Shown piece by piece: positions 1 to 6,106 of a stretch of DNA of 12,506 nucleotides. The stretch comes from Clostridiales bacterium. GTDB taxonomy: Bacteria; Bacillota; Clostridia; Christensenellales; Aristaeellaceae. A program made the translations under genes and the position numbers. Position 1 is the first letter of the stretch. The number at the start of each line of letters is the position of its first letter. The stretch is taken from the NCBI GenBank assembly GCA_004555535.1, contig SFHU01000087.1:1-12506 (forward strand), given 5' to 3'. The notes under the pieces were generated by a model that was given only the letters and a program-made list of their open reading frames with translations, did not search any database and was not told where the DNA came from.

Positions 1-1
1 C

Positions 2-250
2 CTGCGCCGCGAGGGGCGCGATGCCGTGCTGGAGATCGCGGACACGGGCGTCGGCATCCCGCAGGAGGACCTGCCGCACGTCTTTGACCGCTTCTACCGC
101 GTGGACAAGGCGCGCTCCAGGGATACGGGCGGCACGGGTCTGGGCCTGTCCATCGTGCAGCAGATTGTGCGGCTGCACGCGGGCTCCGTGACAGTGCAGT
201 CCGAGCCGGGCAAGGGCACGACCTTCATCGTGCAGCTGCCGGTGAAGTGA
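2..250 (+). CDS. Sensor histidine kinase, C-terminal end of ATPase domain (5' partial)
   Basis: The frame is open from the left edge, so the start, sensor domain, HAMP and phospho-acceptor His lie outside the window. The 82 visible residues are the end of an HATPase_c (GHKL) domain: G1 box DTGVGIP (about residues 14-20), F box FDRFYRVD (28-35) and G2 box GGTGLGLSIV (43-52), ending in a short beta strand typical of PhoR/WalK/MtrB-type kinases. The domain binds ATP and phosphorylates the kinase's own histidine, which passes phosphate to a response regulator, expected just upstream. The stop is 16 bases before a GerMN-protein start, so the two are probably co-transcribed. The family call is firm; the signal and subfamily cannot be judged. 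Confidence 0.93.
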   Translation: MRREGRDAVLEIADTGVGIPQEDLPHVFDRFYRVDKARSRDTGGTGLGLSIVQQIVRLHAGSVTVQSEPGKGTTFIVQLPVK

Positions 251-266
251 TGGGGAAAGGGGTTTC

Positions 267-1298
267 ATGAAAAAGATCGTTGTCTGCGTGCTGCTCACGC
301 TGATGCTCTGCTTCCTCGCGCAGCCGCTGGGGCAGGTGAGCGAAAGCCTGATGATCACCGTGTCCTCCGCCCTTGACCGGGCGCTTGGCGGCAGCACGGC
401 GCCCGAGGCGACGCAGAAGCCGGATTTCTCGCAGCTGCTGGGCACGCAGTCTGCCAGCGATATGATGGATGTGACGCTTTACTACCGCTACCGGCAGACG
501 GAGCTGCTGGGCGCGCAGCGCATGGTGCTGGACATCACGCGCGACCAGACCGTGGCCCGCAGCATCGTCGAAGAGCTCGTCGCGGGGCCGGACACGCTGC
601 ATGGGCAGCTGACAGCGCTCTTCCCGCAGGGGACGCAGGTGCTCTCCGTCACGGGCGAGGGCGCGACGGCGTTTGTCACGCTCAGCCGCGTGTTTTTGGG
701 CGCCCCGGACGGCGCGCCGCAGGACTGGGAGGATCTGGAGAGCTGGCAGGAGGAGGCCGCGCTGCGCAGGAGCCTGGCGGTGCAGTCCATCGTGCTGTCA
801 CTGACGGAGGGCGGCCGCTACCAGCGCGTGCAGGTGATGGTGGCGCAGACCGACGACGACGCGCCGGAGCGCATCCCGCTGTACTGCTTTGACCGCACGC
901 AGACGAATCCCTCCGTGGTGCTGGGCGCCTGCTCGCGGGACGAGGCCGTGCGGCTGACGCCGCAGCGCGTGATGACGATGATCCTGGAGGGCTGGCAGGC
1001 GCGCGACTGGGCGCAGGTGTATCAGCTGCTGACGCCGGAAACGGGCAGCCAGCTTCCCACGCTGAGCGACTTTGAGGCGCAGATGCGCCGGGCGGACGTC
1101 TCGCTGCTGGCGTATTCGGTCTCGCAGGGCACCGTCTCGCTTGACGGGGGGACGGCGACGCTCGTGCTCGACGCGTCGCTGCGCTCGACGGCGGGCGGGG
1201 ACGCTCAGATCGTGCGCGAATCCGTTCCGCTGGTGCGTGCGGCGGATAACTGGGCGATGACGCCCGCAACGCTTGAATCGCTGATGATCCGCGACTGA
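267..1298 (+). CDS. Secreted or membrane-anchored GerMN-domain protein with C-terminal NTF2-like region
   Basis: 343 aa. Residues 1-20 are a signal peptide or N-terminal anchor (KK followed by a hydrophobic stretch) with no convincing lipobox, so the protein acts outside the membrane. Residues 68-194 match the GerMN pattern: a VTLYY strand, a helix with ELVAGP, then FPQGTQVLSV, FVTLS and a final strand. GerMN is named from Bacillus subtilis GerM, a sporulation and germination lipoprotein. Residues about 228-338 (helix QRVMTMILEGWQARDWAQVYQLL followed by strands) resemble an NTF2-like or DUF4878-type fold; this is inferred from pattern only. The ATG follows a GGGGAAAGGGG ribosome site and lies 16 bases after the kinase stop. 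A second GerMN gene follows after 31 bases. The biochemical function is unknown; a wall or kinase-sensing role is inferred from context. Confidence 0.85.
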   Translation: MKKIVVCVLLTLMLCFLAQPLGQVSESLMITVSSALDRALGGSTAPEATQKPDFSQLLGTQSASDMMDVTLYYRYRQTELLGAQRMVLDITRDQTVARSIVEELVAGPDTLHGQLTALFPQGTQVLSVTGEGATAFVTLSRVFLGAPDGAPQDWEDLESWQEEAALRRSLAVQSIVLSLTEGGRYQRVQVMVAQTDDDAPERIPLYCFDRTQTNPSVVLGACSRDEAVRLTPQRVMTMILEGWQARDWAQVYQLLTPETGSQLPTLSDFEAQMRRADVSLLAYSVSQGTVSLDGGTATLVLDASLRSTAGGDAQIVRESVPLVRAADNWAMTPATLESLMIRD

Positions 1299-1329
1299 TG
1301 CGCGGAGCGGAGGCCGGACGGGAGAAGCC

Positions 1330-2874
1330 ATGACAGAGAACATGAAAGAGCGGGGCAGGCGCGCGGCGCTGGCCGGCATGCTGCTGCTGACGGCGGCGCT
1401 GCTTGGCGGCTGCATGATGGGCATCGAGGAGCGGCCGATGGCCGATCTGACAGATATCCCGATCGCGGAGGGACCGCAGGCGCCGCAGGAGGATGACTGG
1501 GCGGCGTATGAAGAGACCGTCACGCTCTATTTCCTCGGTGGGGACGGCACGACGCTGGTGCCGGTGACGCGGCGCGTGACGGTCGAAGGCGGCATGAGCC
1601 GCGCTGAGGCGGCGCTTTGCGCGCTGCTGGACGGCCCCTATACCGGGGAGGCGGAGGGATACGGCGTGCAGTGGCCGGACATGGGCCAGCCCAACGCCGT
1701 GCGCCGGCTGGAGGTCTCCGGCGGGGTGGCGACGGTCGATCTGCCCGCGCGCGTGCGCGAGCTCGGGCCGCAGGAGCTGTTTGCCGTGCGCCAGGCCGTG
1801 ACGAACACGCTGACGGAATTCGCGGAGATTTCCTATGTCAACGTGCTGGTCGGCGGCCGGGAGGAAGGGTTTGATCTGGGCGCGACAGCCTCCGTGGGCA
1901 CGATGACGCGCGCGGACGATCCCGACACCGCGGCCAAATACGCGAGGCTGGAGGAGCAGCGCCAGAGCGGCGCGCGCGTGACGCGCCTGGCGACGCTGTA
2001 CTTCCCCTCGGCGGACGGGCGGTTCATCCTGCCGGAGGTGCGCAGCATCGACCTGGCGGCGGGCACGGCGATTGATTCGCTCTACACGCTGCTCGGCGAG
2101 CTGAGCCGGGGGACGGACATGGCGCTGGCCGCGCAGGCGTTTCCCGCGCCGATGAGCTACATTGAAGAGATGCCGGAGATCGTCTGGACACAGGACGGCG
2201 CCTATCGCGCCATCGAGATCCGCTTCAGCGCGACGCTGGATGAGGCGCTTGGCGAGGCGGGCCTGACGCGCGCGATCTACGCCGCGATGCTGACCGACAC
2301 GCTGATGGGCTTCATCCCGGGCGTGGAGGGCCTGCAGATCATCATCGGCGAGGAGCACGTCACGCTCTTTTCGGCAGAGGAGACGCCGGACGGCCAGGAG
2401 ATTGCGCTTGAAAGCGCCCTGGCGACGCGCGGCGACTTTGCCAGCTATCTGGGCGCGCCCTGCGTGTTCTACGCGCAGGGGGAGGACGGGCAGAGGCTGC
2501 GCCGTCTGACCCGCGCCATCGCGCAGAGCGGACAGGACGGCCCGCGCGAGCGGCTCACGGGCCTGATGCGCCTGTCGCAGGAGGAGGACATCTTCGCGCT
2601 GCCGCGGGAGCTGACGGCAGAGGATGTACTCGCGGTCTGCACCGGGGAGGAGGAGATCCTCGTCAACCTGTCGGAGCGCTTCATGCAGGCGCTGGCCGCG
2701 CTGGATGCGCAGCAGGAGCGCGTCGCGGTCTACGCGATGGTCAACACGCTCACGGAGGGCTGCCGGGCGCAGGTTGTCAGGCTGTATTTTGAGGGTGCGC
2801 AGCATGGGACGCTCGCCGGCGGCCTTGAGCTGCGCGGCGCGCTGATGCGCAATCCGGGCATGGTGGAGGAATGA
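1330..2874 (+). CDS. GerM-like lipoprotein with three tandem GerMN-type units
   Basis: 514 aa. The N-terminus is a lipoprotein signal with lipobox LLGGC (Cys28), so the mature protein should be lipid-anchored outside the membrane. Unit 1 spans about 63-178 (VTLYFL, LLDGP, ATVDLP, VTNTLTEF). Unit 2 spans about 221-343 (ATLYFPSADGRFILPEVR, then a diverged end). Unit 3 spans about 378-490 (CVFYAQGEDG, EILVNLS, MVNTLTEG, QVVRLYFEG) and is the most degenerate. B. subtilis GerM has two such units, so this is longer than usual. The ATG follows GGAGAA with good spacing. It lies between another GerMN gene and holA, with only 3 bases to holA, and looks like part of a kinase-led operon. The lipoprotein and the first two units are clear; the third is my reading of a weak repeat. 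Confidence 0.87.
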   Translation: MTENMKERGRRAALAGMLLLTAALLGGCMMGIEERPMADLTDIPIAEGPQAPQEDDWAAYEETVTLYFLGGDGTTLVPVTRRVTVEGGMSRAEAALCALLDGPYTGEAEGYGVQWPDMGQPNAVRRLEVSGGVATVDLPARVRELGPQELFAVRQAVTNTLTEFAEISYVNVLVGGREEGFDLGATASVGTMTRADDPDTAAKYARLEEQRQSGARVTRLATLYFPSADGRFILPEVRSIDLAAGTAIDSLYTLLGELSRGTDMALAAQAFPAPMSYIEEMPEIVWTQDGAYRAIEIRFSATLDEALGEAGLTRAIYAAMLTDTLMGFIPGVEGLQIIIGEEHVTLFSAEETPDGQEIALESALATRGDFASYLGAPCVFYAQGEDGQRLRRLTRAIAQSGQDGPRERLTGLMRLSQEEDIFALPRELTAEDVLAVCTGEEEILVNLSERFMQALAALDAQQERVAVYAMVNTLTEGCRAQVVRLYFEGAQHGTLAGGLELRGALMRNPGMVEE

Positions 2875-2877
2875 GCG

Positions 2878-3885
2878 GTGGATCAATGGGCATTCTTTGA
2901 CGCGCTCAAGGCCGGAACGGTGGAGAACGTCTATCTGTTCTACGGGCCGGAGGCGTTCATCCGGCGCAGCGCGCTCTCCGCGCTGGAGAAGAAGACGATG
3001 GCCCCCGGGCTGGAGAGCATGAACAGGACGGTGCTCTGCGCGCCGACCGCGCAGCAGATCATCGAGAGCTGCGAAACGCTGCCGATGATGAGCGACTACA
3101 GGCTGATCATCGTGCGCGACTGTGCGCTGCTTATGGCAGGCAAGGCCAAAGATGAGGCGCAGGAGAGCGATATGCTGTGCGCCTATCTGCCGCGCGTGCC
3201 GCAGACGACCTGCCTGGTCTTTGACGCGGGCGAGGCGATTGACAAGCGCAAGAAGCTCGCTAAGGCGCTTGCCGGGATGCCCGGCGCGGTCAGCTTTGAC
3301 ACGCTTGACGATGCGAGCCTGTTCAAATGGATGAACCAGCAGCTTCGCCCGCTGGGCAAGCGGATGGACAGGGCGGCCTGCGAGGCGCTTGCCTTCACCA
3401 GCGGACGCGACCTGACGCTGCTTAGCGGCGAGCTGGCCAAGCTGGCCGCCTACGCGGCGGAGCGGGAGAGCATCACGGGCGGGGACATCGAGGCCGTGGC
3501 GACGCGCACGGCGGAGAGCACGGTTTTTGCCATGGCGGATGCGCTCGCGGCGGGCAAGGCGCAGGAGGCCTTCTCGCTGCTGAACGTGCTGCTCGCCGCC
3601 GGGGAGCAGCGCATTGGTATCCTGGCGATGATTACGCGCCACTACCGCCAGCTCATGTACCTGTGCGCCATGCGCGACGAGCGCGTGCCGCAGGCGCAGA
3701 TGGCCAGGGCGCTGGGCGCGCCGCCGTTTGCCGTGACGCGGATGCTGCGCCAGAGCGGGAAGCGGACGGCCGAACAGATGGAGGCCTGCGTCCGCCTGTG
3801 CGTGGAGACGGATTACGACATCAAGCGCGGCGCGCTGCGCGAGGAGGCGGGGCTTGACCGCCTGCTGCTGCGCCTGCTCGGCTGA
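2878..3885 (+). CDS. holA: DNA polymerase III subunit delta
   Basis: 335 aa, the usual length. Delta is the clamp-loader subunit that opens the beta sliding clamp in the DnaX complex at the replication fork. The N-terminus has the family signature VYLFYGPEAFIRR (about 18-30); the middle part (LIIVRD, then TTCLVFDAG and DKRKKLAKAL) is the AAA+-like fold, which in delta lacks a working Walker site; the C-terminal helical collar has FAMADALAAGKAQEAFSLL and the LLAAGEQRIGILAMITRHYRQL stretch. The start is GTG three bases after the GerMN lipoprotein stop, with GGAGG just upstream inside the end of that gene, so translation is probably coupled. In many Firmicutes rpsT (ribosomal protein S20) is next to holA; no S20 frame is visible here, and transcription appears to end at a hairpin 25 bases downstream. 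Confidence 0.96.
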   Translation: MDQWAFFDALKAGTVENVYLFYGPEAFIRRSALSALEKKTMAPGLESMNRTVLCAPTAQQIIESCETLPMMSDYRLIIVRDCALLMAGKAKDEAQESDMLCAYLPRVPQTTCLVFDAGEAIDKRKKLAKALAGMPGAVSFDTLDDASLFKWMNQQLRPLGKRMDRAACEALAFTSGRDLTLLSGELAKLAAYAAERESITGGDIEAVATRTAESTVFAMADALAAGKAQEAFSLLNVLLAAGEQRIGILAMITRHYRQLMYLCAMRDERVPQAQMARALGAPPFAVTRMLRQSGKRTAEQMEACVRLCVETDYDIKRGALREEAGLDRLLLRLLG

Positions 3886-3910
3886 GCCGGCGCGCAGGAT
3901 TGACCGCGCA

Positions 3911-3951
3911 AAAAATCCCTTCCGGCATAGGATGAACCGGGAGGGATTTTT
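3911..3951. terminator. Bidirectional rho-independent terminator between convergent genes
   Basis: Left arm 3911-3925 pairs with right arm 3937-3951 over 15 positions with one G-U pair, around an 11-base loop. The stem is CCGG-GAGGG at its GC core with A-tract and T-tract ends, giving 5 T on the plus side and 6 T when read on the minus strand. It can end both holA from the left and the CAP-domain gene from the right, although the latter stops 155 bases away. The right arm also holds a GGGAGG sequence 8 bases before an ATG at 3953. Confidence 0.85.
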
Positions 3952-3952
3952 C

Positions 3953-4189
3953 ATGAAATATCGAAATCAGTTTGCTGCGCGTCCGAAGGGCCTGGACGTC
4001 GTCTTCCTGCCGGCGCTCACGCCGCTGGAGGCGTCCGTGCTGCCCGCGCGGGAGCGGCGCGGAATGGGCGCCCTCTCTCATGTGCGCATCCGCTGCGAGG
4101 ACTGCTTCAGCGGCAGAAGATCTGCGTCAGATAGATGCCGTTTCTGTCCTGGGCAATGCCGATGCCGACCCTCGTGTAGGCACTGCTGA
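3953..4189 (+). CDS. Possible small protein or truncated gene of unknown function
   Basis: 78 codons, not recognised. In favour: ATG preceded by GGGAGG (3939-3944) at 8-base spacing, and strong codon periodicity from about codon 10 to codon 52, where almost every third base is G or C while second bases are mixed. The peptide there reads like a real protein (GLDVVFLPALTPLEASVLPA). Against: it starts directly on the terminator hairpin, which would hide the Shine-Dalgarno site, no promoter is evident, and its last 26 or so codons run antisense through the 3' end of the CAP gene, turning into Arg/Cys-rich low-quality sequence. It may be a small gene, the 5' remnant of a longer gene cut by the neighbouring CAP gene, or chance. 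Confidence 0.33.
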   Translation: MKYRNQFAARPKGLDVVFLPALTPLEASVLPARERRGMGALSHVRIRCEDCFSGRRSASDRCRFCPGQCRCRPSCRHC

Positions 4190-4616
4190 GCAGGTTGCGC
4201 CGGTGCGAGGGAGAGGAGAGCAGCGCGGCCTGCGCCTTGTCGACGTCGCGGTGATGGGCGATGTTCTCGCCTGCCGCCTCGAAGGCGAAGCCGAAGTGCC
4301 GGAGCATCGCGCGCACATCGCCGTATGACGGCGAGGTATGCGAGAAATACTGGTTGTCGCGCATGTCCTGGGATTTGATGCGCGCGATGCGGCAGAGCTC
4401 GGGATCGAGCGCCAGCGCGGGCAAGCCATAGCGCGCGCGGTCGGAATTCAGAAGATTTCCTGCGCTCTGCTCTTGCGCAGACAGGAAAGCTGATGTATAA
4501 TGTGCGTCGAGCGCGGCGGCTGCCGGGGCCTCCGGCAGGAGGGGCAAAAGGCAGATCAGCGCAAGCGCGAGAACCGGCGCTGACAGATGCTTCATCATCC
4601 GGGGTGTGTGCTTCAT
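4107..4616 (-). CDS. Secreted CAP-domain (SCP-like, YkwD family) protein
   Basis: 169 aa from the chosen ATG at 4616, which sits 7 bases after a perfect AGGAGG; an in-frame ATG 60 bases upstream (4676) has no such site and would lie upstream of the predicted promoter start. Residues 9-36 are a signal peptide (hydrophobic core, then APAAAALDA). The CAP domain spans about 50-169: LLNSDRARYGLPALALDPEL, the YFSHTSP motif (His93), GENIA (Glu117) and SPSHRRNLL (His138), the usual cavity residues of bacterial CAP proteins, ending GIYLTQIFCR. Bacterial CAP proteins are extracellular and often found in spore-formers (YkwD, spore-associated proteins); the activity of most is not known. It converges on holA and diverges from the zinc-ribbon gene. 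Confidence 0.93.
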   Translation of the reverse strand: MKHTPRMMKHLSAPVLALALICLLPLLPEAPAAAALDAHYTSAFLSAQEQSAGNLLNSDRARYGLPALALDPELCRIARIKSQDMRDNQYFSHTSPSYGDVRAMLRHFGFAFEAAGENIAHHRDVDKAQAALLSSPSHRRNLLSSAYTRVGIGIAQDRNGIYLTQIFCR

Positions 4617-4623
4617 GGGAGTA

Positions 4624-4629
4624 CCTCCT
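4624..4629 (-). promoter_or_regulatory. Ribosome binding site of the CAP-domain gene
   Basis: Read on the minus strand this is AGGAGG followed by 7 bases and then ATG at 4616. It decides the start in favour of 4616 over the in-frame ATG at 4676. Confidence 0.85.
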
Positions 4630-4638
4630 TGGTTGTCC

Positions 4639-4651
4639 TGGCCTCTGGCCA
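4639..4651 (-). promoter_or_regulatory. Small palindrome at the predicted 5' end of the CAP mRNA
   Basis: TGGCC-TCT-GGCCA is a perfect 5-bp inverted repeat with a 3-base loop. It lies where transcription from the predicted minus-strand promoter would start (about 4650), so it could be a 5' stem-loop that protects the message, or an operator. It is short enough to be chance in GC-rich DNA. Confidence 0.3.
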
Positions 4652-4656
4652 TCAGC

Positions 4657-4685
4657 AGTGTAGCGCAGATTGACAATCATGGCAA
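4657..4685 (-). promoter_or_regulatory. Sigma-A-like promoter of the CAP-domain gene
   Basis: Reading the minus strand: -35 TTGCCA (4685 to 4680, 5 of 6 to consensus), 17-base spacer, -10 TACACT (4662 to 4657, 4 of 6). Transcription would start near 4650, giving a leader of about 34 bases before the ATG at 4616. The region is locally AT-richer than its surroundings. Confidence 0.55.
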
Positions 4686-4708
4686 TGGAATTGGCAGCGA
4701 GCTGTCAA
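4670..4708. promoter_or_regulatory. Inverted repeat TTGACA-N27-TGTCAA across the divergent promoters
   Basis: TTGACA at 4670-4675 and TGTCAA at 4703-4708 are exact inverted copies. Their centre (4689) nearly coincides with the midpoint between the two divergent -35 boxes (4688). Each half lies in the -35/-10 spacer of one promoter. This could be a paired operator; neither half forms a good promoter itself at 17-base spacing. No regulator is identified. Confidence 0.35.
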
Positions 4709-4719
4709 GGAAATATACG
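4691..4719 (+). promoter_or_regulatory. Sigma-A-like promoter of the zinc-ribbon gene
   Basis: -35 TTGGCA (4691-4696, 5 of 6), 17-base spacer, -10 TATACG (4714-4719, 4 of 6). Start of transcription would be near 4726, with AGGAGG at 4736-4741 and ATG at 4750. The likely transcript also carries the metallophosphoesterase gene. Confidence 0.55.
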
Positions 4720-4749
4720 GAATAGAAGCATGATCAGGAGGATTGGCCT

Positions 4750-5142
4750 ATGGGCTTTATCAAGTGTCCGCGGTGCGAACTCAACTACATCCGGGAGGAG
4801 GAGCTCTACTGCCCGGTGTGCAAGCGCGAGATGAAGGGCGAATCGCATGACGATCCGTTCGAGCTCTGCTCCATCTGCAACGAAAACCCTGTGATGCCCG
4901 GCAAGGACGTCTGCTACATGTGCTACAAGGAAATGAACCAGCAGCAGGGCCTGCGCGACGACGCCATCGAGGAGCAGGAGAGCCCCGACGTGTCCCTGGA
5001 CATGGAGGATGTCTCCGAGATGGAGGAGATCGAGCTCGAGGCGCTTCCCGAGGATATGCCCGAGGAGATCGGCGAGCAGATCTCCCTGGAAGAGGAGAAG
5101 AGCAAGGAAGCCGACGATGAAGAAGAGGACGAGGAAATCTGA
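4750..5142 (+). CDS. Double zinc-ribbon protein with acidic C-terminal tail, unknown function
   Basis: 130 aa, cytoplasmic (no signal or membrane segment). It has four CxxC pairs: C6/C9, C21/C24, C40/C43 and C55/C58, enough for two zinc ribbons, or two four-Cys zinc sites. From about residue 70 the chain is low-complexity and very acidic, ending in a run of Glu and Asp. ATG follows AGGAGG with 8-base spacing. The 28-base gap to the metallophosphoesterase suggests one operon. Small zinc-ribbon proteins often bind nucleic acid or act as partners for other proteins; the acidic tail argues against simple DNA binding and for protein contact or autoinhibition. That is inference; I do not recognise a named family. 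Confidence 0.88.
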   Translation: MGFIKCPRCELNYIREEELYCPVCKREMKGESHDDPFELCSICNENPVMPGKDVCYMCYKEMNQQQGLRDDAIEEQESPDVSLDMEDVSEMEEIELEALPEDMPEEIGEQISLEEEKSKEADDEEEDEEI

Positions 5143-5170
5143 ACCGTCCGGAATGTAGCGGGGTGAAGGC

Positions 5171-5884
5171 GTGAAGGTATTCGCAATCGGTGATTTGCAT
5201 CTGCCGGGAGGCGACAAAAAGCCGATGGACGTCTTTGGCTCGCACTGGGAAAACCACTTCGAGCGCATCAGCGACGACTGGCGCGCGCGCGTGACGCAGG
5301 AGGACGTCGTCCTCATCCCCGGGGACATCTCCTGGGCGATGCAGCTTGGCGCGGCGGTCGAGGATCTGCGGCGCATCGGCAGTCTTCCGGGGCGGATTCT
5401 CATCCTGCGAGGCAACCACGACTACTGGTGGTCCTCGCTGACGCAGCTGCGCGCCTGCCTGCCCGAAGGTATGCTGGCCGTGCAGAACGACGCCTGCGTG
5501 ATCGGGCCGTATGTCTTCTGCGGAACCCGGGGCTGGACGATTCCGCCCGCCGCCGGCGCGCAGGAGAAGGACGAGAAGCTCTACCGCCGCGAGACCATGC
5601 GCCTGGAGATGTCGCTCAGGGAAGCGCAGCGCCTTTCGCAGGGCCGCAGCATTGTGGCGATGATGCACTATCCGCCGCTGCTGCCGGAAAACCTGCGCAC
5701 CGGCACCGCGTTTACGCAGCTGCTCAGCGATTACGGCGTGGCGCGCTGCGTCTATGGCCATCTGCATGGGCAGAGCGTGCAGCGCGGCTTTTCCGGCTGG
5801 TATCAGGGCGTGCGCTACGATCTGGTGTCCTGCGACGCGCTCGGGTTCAGGCTCCTGGACGTTACGCCCACAGGTGTGGAATGA
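5171..5884 (+). CDS. Calcineurin-like metallophosphoesterase (COG1768-type predicted phosphohydrolase)
   Basis: 237 aa, cytoplasmic. The two-metal phosphoesterase motifs are all present in order: GDLH (Asp8, His10), GDISW (Asp52), GNHDYWW (Asn82, His83), MMHYPP (His166) and GHLH (His197, His199). The variants GDISWAM and GNHDYWW are characteristic of a small predicted phosphohydrolase group common in Firmicutes; the substrate is unknown. The GTG start gives MKVFAIGDLHLPG, the expected N-terminus for the fold, with a modest GGGGTGAAGG site before it. It follows the zinc-ribbon gene by 28 bases and is followed by a strong terminator, so the two genes make a complete two-gene unit. The enzyme fold is certain; the physiological role is not. 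Confidence 0.94.
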   Translation: MKVFAIGDLHLPGGDKKPMDVFGSHWENHFERISDDWRARVTQEDVVLIPGDISWAMQLGAAVEDLRRIGSLPGRILILRGNHDYWWSSLTQLRACLPEGMLAVQNDACVIGPYVFCGTRGWTIPPAAGAQEKDEKLYRRETMRLEMSLREAQRLSQGRSIVAMMHYPPLLPENLRTGTAFTQLLSDYGVARCVYGHLHGQSVQRGFSGWYQGVRYDLVSCDALGFRLLDVTPTGVE

Positions 5885-5892
5885 GACAAACG

Positions 5893-5923
5893 GAGGCGCT
5901 CCTGACGGGGCGCTTCTTTTTTT
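5893..5923 (+). terminator. Rho-independent terminator after the metallophosphoesterase
   Basis: GAGGCGCTCC (5893-5902) pairs with GGGGCGCTTC (5907-5916) over 10 positions including two G-U pairs, around a TGAC loop, followed by 7 T and then a second T-rich run. It starts 8 bases after the stop codon. Confidence 0.9.
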
Positions 5924-6013
5924 GTCTTTTTTTGTCCGCAGAATGCGGGACGGGAACCTGCCCTCCGGGACAAAGGGACGGAAAACATAGCTGCAGCAAT
6001 GCTTGCAAAGAGA

Positions 6014-6051
6014 CGCTGCGGCGGGAGAAGATCCTGCCGCGGCGTTTTGTT
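6014..6051 (+). terminator. Second terminator-like hairpin upstream of the mraZ promoter
   Basis: 6014-6025 pairs with 6033-6044 over 12 positions with two G-U pairs, around a 7-base loop (AGAAGAT), followed by TTTTGTT. The stem is very stable and the T-tract moderate. No gene lies between this and the terminator at 5893-5923, so it may be a backup insulating the dcw operon, or the end of a short untranslated RNA. Confidence 0.65.
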
Positions 6052-6106
6052 ACGTAAATGTTACAGACAGCCGGGGGATTTAGCAAAATCTTCATCGGGA
6101 AGGTTC

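Noticed and set aside
682..3954. A 1090-codon open frame on the minus strand across the GerMN genes and holA
   Set aside because: It is antisense to three well-supported genes, its product is rich in Arg, His, Ala and Gln without domain features, and such long antisense frames are common in GC-rich coding DNA.
3886..4106. rpsT (ribosomal protein S20), often beside holA
   Set aside because: No frame on either strand gives the Lys-rich S20 sequence.
4617..4676. Longer CAP-domain protein starting at 4676
   Set aside because: The added 20 residues precede a normal signal peptide, no Shine-Dalgarno is present, and the perfect AGGAGG supports 4616.
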